DNA from: Ilyonectria destructans
Lineage: Eukaryota; Ascomycota; Sordariomycetes; Hypocreales; Nectriaceae
Assembly (NCBI GenBank): GCA_020740775.1
Contig: JAHEWK010000001.1
Location: 2,480,001 to 2,544,000, forward strand
DNA: 64,000 nucleotides
Direction of reading: 5' to 3'
Shown here: positions 58,145-64,000 of the stretch, piece by piece
Layout of the letters: every line of letters begins with the position of its first letter
Position numbering within the stretch: the stretch's first letter is position 1
Position numbers and translations under genes: made by a program
The notes under the pieces: generated by a model
What the model was told of the DNA's origin: nothing
Seen by the model: only the letters and a program-made list of their open reading frames with translations
The model's database searches: none

Positions 58145-59680
58145 AGTGTAGATAGGTACAACTGGTTCTTTGATAACAAGACGGCTTCCGGTTGCTGGTT
58201 GTTCAGGAGGCCGATTCCGGTCGAGGGCAGGAGAGCAGTTGCTTCAACACGGCCGCGTCCGCAAGGAGTCCGGTGTTACCACTGAAAGACTGCCTCTGAA
58301 AGGAAAGATGATGTTCACAATATGCGGTCTCGTCTACCTGGAGGCTCAATTGCCCTTTGGCTATATTTCTATTCTTCATACTGCTAAATTGAGGCCTGTC
58401 GATTTCCTTGGTTCGTCTTTCAATTATGGCTGGGACCAAGGACGAAGGTGAAGCTACCCTAGTCTGGAACATTAACTTGATCATGCGATCAACTCGAATG
58501 GCCAAGCATACGGACGGTCCTAGATTGGACTCCTTCTTAAGTCTCGGTTATCCAAGAGCCGTCATGTCCTATCGCGCAAAGCCGAGTGGCGGTAGGCTTC
58601 AATAGAATGGAATGCAAAGCCGTTGTCAAACCTATTTCTGAAACCACCTCCCCGTGATAATCCCGATCAAGAAAACTCGACCGGAACACAAAGACCTTTC
58701 CCGATCTGCCTCTTTTACGTTTCTCCTTTGGGATGGCGTGCCAAGTCGATTCCCAAAAGAAGAAGACTAACGCCTCCAACTCCTAAAACCGCCACTTTTG
58801 TTAGCAACGGTTCTGACAATACGGTTCGAGTCAAGCGCCACGGTTCCCACTCACCATAACGGGCAAGCCGGAAGTAGAACTTTGATTCCACTTACAGCAT
58901 ACAATAGTCACGAGCTGGGAGAAGAAAGCCGTTATACCGACCAACTTCAGGCCGTTGCGGAGGGGTAAGTTGCAGCCTCCTTCGCAAACCCAAAATGTTG
59001 CTTCTCTAACGGGTACGCCGCCTGCATAAGCTTTTGAGCAAATGTCCTACATGATCGAGTTGAACCCAGTAATCTTGGCAATCCATACATACCAAGGCCA
59101 AAATGAGCAGAAAACAAAAGAACAAGCGAAATGGCTTGCTTTCGAAAGGGCTCGGTGTGCACTCATCGGGATTGAACTACCTACGGATGCCCGTGGTGAT
59201 TCCAGGTGTGCCACATGATCCTAGAAAAGGGACACAATGTGGAAGCCACTGAGCGAAAGCAGCATACAATAGAGTGGGTAACAGAAAGAGAGTATTGCGT
59301 CCGAATGATAGCACAAGGCGATATCGAGATATCAAGAGGCGTTACACACCAAGCTGGCTGCGTCTTACAACGGCTAGCTCATTGAAAACTGTGCTGAACC
59401 TCACACACCACCGCATAATAGCCTGGTACTTGGCAAGATAGGGCATTCATCGGGGATACCGTGGTGGTGTGTACGATCCATCTCCTCCTTCAGGAGCCGC
59501 AACTCGCCCATTTTGTACATAAAGTCTTGTTGTCTCCTCGATTTCTCAGTTATTCAATATTCAAGATAGGAGACTCTATCAACCTTACGAATCTCGTTCG
59601 CATTGGGGAAAAGCCTTATCTTTGCCTGTTATTTTCCTCTCCGATCAAGCCGATCTCTCAAGAATTGACAGGCTTGCATC
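58145..59680. other. Intergenic, possibly containing decayed coding sequence
   Basis: About 1.5 kb between the NLR and the repeat protein. Short open pieces exist (for instance 58408..58605 and 58623..58859), but they are broken and match nothing I know. The segment NGSDNTVRV near 58,805 faintly recalls a WD40 blade and may be debris of an NLR-type gene. Confidence 0.4.
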
Positions 59681-62600
59681 ATGCGTCTTAAATGTGTCAC
59701 CATTGCCGCCTTTCTCGCCATCAGCTCAGCCATTACGGCCCCCGGCTCTCGTACCAATGAGTTTGGCATCGAGGCTAGGAATAGAGATGAAAATTCAGTC
59801 CGGCACCTCGTCGGACGCAATGGCAACAACGGCAACAATCGAGGCAACGGCAACAACTATAACAACAACAACAACAACAACTGCGGTAATCATGCTTCTT
59901 GGGATTCTAGACGCGGCTGCGTCTGCGACACAAGCGGCGCAACCTACGAACGCAACAGCCAGACGTGTCTCTGTCCTCCGGGCCAGAAAAAACACCGCAA
60001 TAAGTGCGTCCCCGACTGCGGCGACGACGCAGACTACAAGCATGGTGACTGTGTCTGCAGGAACAAAGGCCAAACATATGATGATGCCCAGGTGACCTGC
60101 AGCTGTCCGGAGGATCAAAACTGGGATGGATCTTGTTGCGTCAACAAATGTCCCGACGATGCAGACTGGACAAAGGAGGGTGATACCTGCACCTGCAAGA
60201 TTGAGAACAAGACTTATAATGGGAAGCACTGCAAATGCCCCAAGGACAAGAAGTGGAGCAGATCCCAATCTCAATGCATTAATAAATGCCCTGATGATGC
60301 AACATACAAGGAAGATGGCGATACCTGCACCTGCACGATCCTGACTAAGGTGTATGATGACGAATCGAATACCTGCCAGTGTTCCGAGGAACAAAATTGG
60401 GATCCATCCCAGTCTGCATGCATCAACAAATGCCCTGATAATGCTGTGTGGGTTGAGGATGGCGATACATGCGAATGCAATAACCCGGACTTCGTCTATG
60501 ATCAGGGATCTTGTGGATGTCCTTCGGATCAAAAGCTGGACGGCTCGAACTGTGTCAACAAGTGCCCTGATAACGCCAAATGGAACAAAGGCGACAAAAA
60601 CTGCGATTGCAACAACCCCAAATTGGTCTACGATCAGGGATCTTGTGGATGTCCTTCGGGCCAAAGGCTGAAGGGTTCTAGATGCGTCAATAAGTGCCCT
60701 GATAACGCAGTGTGGAACGAGGACAACCAAAACTGCGACTGCAAAAACCCCGCCTTTGTCTACGATCGACGTTCCTGCAGATGCCCCAAGGACCACAAGT
60801 TGAAGGGGTCCAGCTGTGTCAACAGGTGCCCTGATAACGCGGTATGGAATGAAGACGACGAAGTCTGCAACTGCAAGAACCCCGGCTTTGTCTATAATAG
60901 AGGCTCCTGCAAATGCCCCTCGGGTCAACAGCTAGACGGCTCGAGCTGTGTCAACAAGTGCCCCGATGACGCTGTTTGGAATGAGGATGATAACGACTGC
61001 GACTGCAAAAATCCTGACTTTGTCTACAAGAAAGGCTCTTGCGGATGTCCTCCCGATCAAACACTAAAGGGCTCTAGTTGTGTCAACAAGTGCCCCGATG
61101 ACGCGGAGTGGAATGAAGATAGCGACGACTGCGATTGCGACAACCCCAACTTCGTCTTTGCTCAAGGCTCCTGCGGATGCCCTCCGAACCAAAAGCGCAA
61201 GGGTTCTAAATGCGTTAACAAGTGCCCCGACAACTCGCACTGGATTGAAGACGGCGACACTTGTGGATGTAACAACTCCGATTTTGTCTACAACCAAGGA
61301 TCTTGTGGTTGCCCCAAGGGAAAAAAGTTATACGGCTCGGGTTGTAAAGACAAGTGTCCGAGCGGCGCAACCTGGATTGAAGCTACCGATAGCTGCAAAT
61401 GCAACAACCCTCTCTTCGTCTACAAAAAGGGCTCCTGTGGTTGCCCCCAAGGTCAGAAATGGGACGGCTCTGCATGCAAAAACAAGTGCCCTGGCGATTC
61501 AGACTGGAAGGCAAATAAGCAGACCTGCATCTGCCGGAAGAGCGGAGAGAAGTACAATTTGGTGAAGAACGTCTGCGAATGCCCCGAAGGTCAGGAATGG
61601 GGTGACTACGGCTGCAAGAACAAGTGCTCCGACGTCGCAACCTGGAAGACCGACAAGCAGGCCTGCATCTGCAAGAAGAATGGGCAGGAGTATGATTTGA
61701 AGAAAAAGACCTGCAGCTGCCCCAATGGCGAAAATTGGGATGGCGAGGAGTGCGTCACCAGCTGCGGAGATCAAGCATACTGGAACAAGAAACAGTGCCT
61801 TTGCAAAAAGAGTGGCCAAGAGTATGATTTGAAGAAGAAGACTTGCAGCTGCCCCAATGGCCAAAACTGGAATGGCAAGAAGTGTGTTTCCAATTGCGGA
61901 GATCAAGCGTACTGGAACAACGACCAGTGTCTCTGTTCAAAGAGCGGCCAAGTGTATGACTTGAAGAAAAAGACTTGCAGTTGTCCCAGTGGTCAGAATT
62001 GGGATGGCAAGAAGTGTGTCTCCAGCTGTGGAACTCAAGCATACTGGAATAAAAACCAGTGTCTTTGCAAAAGGAACGGTCAGATATTCGACTTGAAGAG
62101 AAAGACTTGCAGTTGCCCCAATGGCGAGAATTGGAATGGGAAAAAGTGCGTTGCCAACTGCGGGGACCAAGCCTACTGGAATAAGAGCCAATGCCTCTGC
62201 AGGAAGAACGGCCAGGTTTATGATGAGAACAATAAGACCTGCAGGTGCCCCAATGGAATGAAGTGGAGCGGCAAGAAGTGCGTCATTGACTGCGGCGACC
62301 ACGCAGGTTGGAAGAATGGCCGATGCCACTGCACGAAGAGCGGCCAGGTGTATGAGTCGAAGACAAAGACCTGCAATTGCCTCGGTGGACAGAAATGGGA
62401 CGGAAAGCAATGTGTTACTGACTGTGGGACCCAAGCTGTCTGGGACAGGAAGTACAAGAGCTGTATGTGCAAGCGCAGTGGTCAGATCTTTGACGGAACG
62501 GCAAAGACTTGTGCTTGTCCCAAGGGTCAGGAATGGAATGGGAAGAAGTGCTCTACTGTTTGTGGAGCTCAAGCGACCTGGCATGGGAGGAATAAGTCTT

Positions 62601-63175
62601 GTGTGTGCAAGAAGAGCGGCCAGGTTTTCGACGGAAAGGTGAAGACTTGTGCCTGTCCCAAAGGTCAAAAGTGGGATGGAAGGAAGTGCACTACCGACTG
62701 TGGAACCTACGCAACCTGGGATGGGAAGTACAAGACCTGCGTTTGCAATTACAGTGGCCAGGTCTTTGACAGAAAGGCGAAGACTTGTGCCTGTCCCAAA
62801 GGTCAGAAATGGAATGGAAAGAAGTGCTTCACCGACTGTGGACCTCACGCTACCTGGGACGGGAGGAAGAAATCATGTGTGTGCAAGAAGATCGGCCAGA
62901 TTTTTGATCGGGGATCAAGGACTTGCGCCTGCCCCAAGGGACAGAAATTGACTGCATATGGATGCCAGCACGACTGTGGCAATGATGCTTCCTGGAACGA
63001 AGGACGAAAGGCTTGCGTGTGCAAGAAGAAGACCACGGAGTACACCAAAGACACCAAACAGTGCAAGTGCATGGGCGGCATGATTTACAAGGATAAGTGC
63101 ACTTGCCCGAAGGGACAGACGTTTGACAAGTCCAAGCAGAAGTGCCAGCGTAACCGCTATTACATTCCCTACTAG
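59681..63175 (+). CDS. Secreted protein of 24 tandem six-cysteine repeats
   Basis: An intronless gene of 1164 aa. Residues 1-20 (MRLKCVTIAAFLAISSAITA) are a signal peptide; 46-67 is an Asn/Gly linker ending in seven Asn. From Cys68 to the end I count 24 tandem units of 43-47 residues. The consensus is C-(P/G)-x-x-A-x-W-x(4-8)-C-x-C-x(5-7)-(V/Q)-(Y/F)-x(5-6)-C-x-C-P-x-(G/D)-Q-x(4-6)-C-x3, six Cys including two CxC pairs; unit 2 has seven and unit 24 eight. Units 3-14 are mostly of the CPDNAVWNEDD type, units 15-24 of the CGDQAYW / KTCSCPNGQ type. There is no membrane segment or GPI signal; the protein ends RNRYYIPY. It is expected to be a long, disulfide-rich, Lys-rich extracellular rod. The spacing recalls EGF-like or TIL-type modules but fits neither exactly. 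The function is unknown; adhesion, wall structure or host/prey interaction are possible inferences. Confidence 0.9.
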   Translation: MRLKCVTIAAFLAISSAITAPGSRTNEFGIEARNRDENSVRHLVGRNGNNGNNRGNGNNYNNNNNNNCGNHASWDSRRGCVCDTSGATYERNSQTCLCPPGQKKHRNKCVPDCGDDADYKHGDCVCRNKGQTYDDAQVTCSCPEDQNWDGSCCVNKCPDDADWTKEGDTCTCKIENKTYNGKHCKCPKDKKWSRSQSQCINKCPDDATYKEDGDTCTCTILTKVYDDESNTCQCSEEQNWDPSQSACINKCPDNAVWVEDGDTCECNNPDFVYDQGSCGCPSDQKLDGSNCVNKCPDNAKWNKGDKNCDCNNPKLVYDQGSCGCPSGQRLKGSRCVNKCPDNAVWNEDNQNCDCKNPAFVYDRRSCRCPKDHKLKGSSCVNRCPDNAVWNEDDEVCNCKNPGFVYNRGSCKCPSGQQLDGSSCVNKCPDDAVWNEDDNDCDCKNPDFVYKKGSCGCPPDQTLKGSSCVNKCPDDAEWNEDSDDCDCDNPNFVFAQGSCGCPPNQKRKGSKCVNKCPDNSHWIEDGDTCGCNNSDFVYNQGSCGCPKGKKLYGSGCKDKCPSGATWIEATDSCKCNNPLFVYKKGSCGCPQGQKWDGSACKNKCPGDSDWKANKQTCICRKSGEKYNLVKNVCECPEGQEWGDYGCKNKCSDVATWKTDKQACICKKNGQEYDLKKKTCSCPNGENWDGEECVTSCGDQAYWNKKQCLCKKSGQEYDLKKKTCSCPNGQNWNGKKCVSNCGDQAYWNNDQCLCSKSGQVYDLKKKTCSCPSGQNWDGKKCVSSCGTQAYWNKNQCLCKRNGQIFDLKRKTCSCPNGENWNGKKCVANCGDQAYWNKSQCLCRKNGQVYDENNKTCRCPNGMKWSGKKCVIDCGDHAGWKNGRCHCTKSGQVYESKTKTCNCLGGQKWDGKQCVTDCGTQAVWDRKYKSCMCKRSGQIFDGTAKTCACPKGQEWNGKKCSTVCGAQATWHGRNKSCVCKKSGQVFDGKVKTCACPKGQKWDGRKCTTDCGTYATWDGKYKTCVCNYSGQVFDRKAKTCACPKGQKWNGKKCFTDCGPHATWDGRKKSCVCKKIGQIFDRGSRTCACPKGQKLTAYGCQHDCGNDASWNEGRKACVCKKKTTEYTKDTKQCKCMGGMIYKDKCTCPKGQTFDKSKQKCQRNRYYIPY
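59821..59881 (+). repeat. AAC-rich microsatellite within the repeat gene
   Basis: GGCAAC/AAC triplets code the Asn/Gly linker (residues 47-67), ending in AAC repeats directly before the first cysteine of the repeat array. Length changes here would alter the linker without shifting the frame. Confidence 0.85.
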
Positions 63176-64000
63176 TGTTCTATACGAAATTTATTAGTTG
63201 CTGTTGTTACGAGACTTAATATTGACACTTTTATTTCATATGACTAACTAAACGAACTAAGAGCGTCAGAAGACTGCGGGTTTGCGTTGCAATAATTAGG
63301 AATGGGTATCGCGGCAACATCGGCTATCAGAGTGATGTAGTTCGTTTATCATCAGCAATTTATGATTTGATTTCACTCGCTCATGTGGCACAGTCTAATA
63401 TTGAGGAGCTATCTAAGTCAGAGCAAAGATTTTCTCATGCATTAATGACCATTTGTTTCCCAAGATGCCGCTACTCTGTTACCGTTTCTTCCAATCCATA
63501 ACACGGTCAATTAATGTCTCAAATCCGACTCATGTAGTGTGGGAGCCGATCAGAAGATGTAAGCTTAGTAGGCGTTCTTTTTCCTATTCTGGCAATCGTC
63601 TCCTCAGTCTGATTCGCGGAAGCAAGCAATGCGATAGGCAAATGTTTTATAGCTGATACCAGGATAATTGCCGTATCTATGATCCCGCTACTGCGGCCAC
63701 GTGATCGGAAGAGAGAAATCGGTGCCGGATTTGCGGGCGCGTGATGGCTGAGCTGGCGCCGGCACGGCAGATAACGAATCTTTAATGCTACTTCTTCGGT
63801 CGTGGACCAATCATGATTTAGTTTGACGTTTTTTATCGCCGTCAATGCGAGGTTTCCCAGTCGCCACCACAACGACAGTATAACGCTTCAGCCCAACATC
63901 ACACAACTAAACAAGCGCTCTTTATTATTTGCGGAGGCGGAACATCTAGTGGGAGTTACCAACATCAGCTCATCTTCCAGAACAGCAACAAAAGTGATGG
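63176..64000. other. 3' region and right-edge spacer
   Basis: Downstream of the repeat gene. The sequence is AT-rich at first and shows no gene. A 117-codon minus-strand frame (63519..63872) lacks recognisable features. The last 100 bp could be the upstream part of a gene beyond the edge. Confidence 0.5.

Noticed and set aside
59140..59215. Possible tRNA-like TTCAATCCCGATG motif on the minus strand
   Set aside because: No matching acceptor, D or anticodon arms could be folded around it.
59795..60928. 377-codon minus-strand frame opposite the Cys-rich repeats
   Set aside because: Its periodic Ala/Ile/Val-rich pattern follows directly from the sense repeats. The sense frame has the signal peptide and ordered cysteines.
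61937..62848. 303-codon minus-strand frame opposite the Cys-rich repeats
   Set aside because: Same reason: a repeated shadow of the sense array.

Overview
The window looks like nuclear DNA of a filamentous ascomycete (Pezizomycotina, most likely Sordariomycetes). The evidence is: many introns of 41-66 bp with GTRNGT donors and CTAAC/CTGAC branch motifs; fungal-only families (DUF7707 GPI protein, two Zn2Cys6 regulators, a NACHT-WD40 NLR); and intergenic DNA full of short TACGTA/TACTCCGTA-like palindromes. A species cannot be named from the sequence alone. Gene models were assembled by hand from reading frames and splice motifs. Each multi-exon model given here closes in frame at every junction. 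Layout: the left edge cuts a minus-strand gene. At 1.4-2.2 kb lies a GPI-anchored DUF7707 protein, then a split tRNA-Leu(UAA) with a decayed copy just upstream (4.65-4.94 kb), a secreted cyanovirin-N-type protein (5.7-6.35 kb), an F-box protein (7.5-9.2 kb), cystathionine gamma-lyase (9.5-10.8 kb) and a Zn2Cys6 regulator (14.1-15.8 kb). At 17.1-22.0 kb an unrecognised 944-residue Cys-containing protein and a class 3 lipase are divergently arranged on one 476-bp intergenic region. RPF2 (ribosome assembly) and PEX5 (peroxisome import receptor) form a second divergent pair at 23.4-26.9 kb. About 11 kb without a convincing gene follows (26.9-38.0 kb), ending at a bHLH regulator (38.0-39.6 kb). Then come a second Zn2Cys6 regulator (41.0-42.5 kb), a two-helix membrane protein, an 85-residue protein, a membrane-anchored protein with a glycine-rich tail, and seven-exon threonine synthase (48.1-50.0 kb). 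The last 14 kb differ from the rest. AT-rich DNA at 50-53 kb contains the decayed C-terminal zinc finger of what looks like a FluG/DUF3435-type gene. Next is a complete NLR architecture (C2H2-like finger, NACHT, WD40) broken only by a TGA where its family has Trp. Last is a 1164-residue secreted protein made of 24 tandem six-cysteine repeats. Function: much of the window is housekeeping. CYS3 and THR4 act in sulfur-amino-acid and threonine synthesis, RPF2 in 60S maturation and PEX5 in peroxisome import. The accessory material (CVNH protein, DUF7707 protein, NLR, repeat protein, decayed mobile-type gene) is what one expects from fast-evolving loci for recognition and cell-surface interaction. 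The six-Cys repeat protein and the point-mutated NLR beside it are the most interesting objects here.
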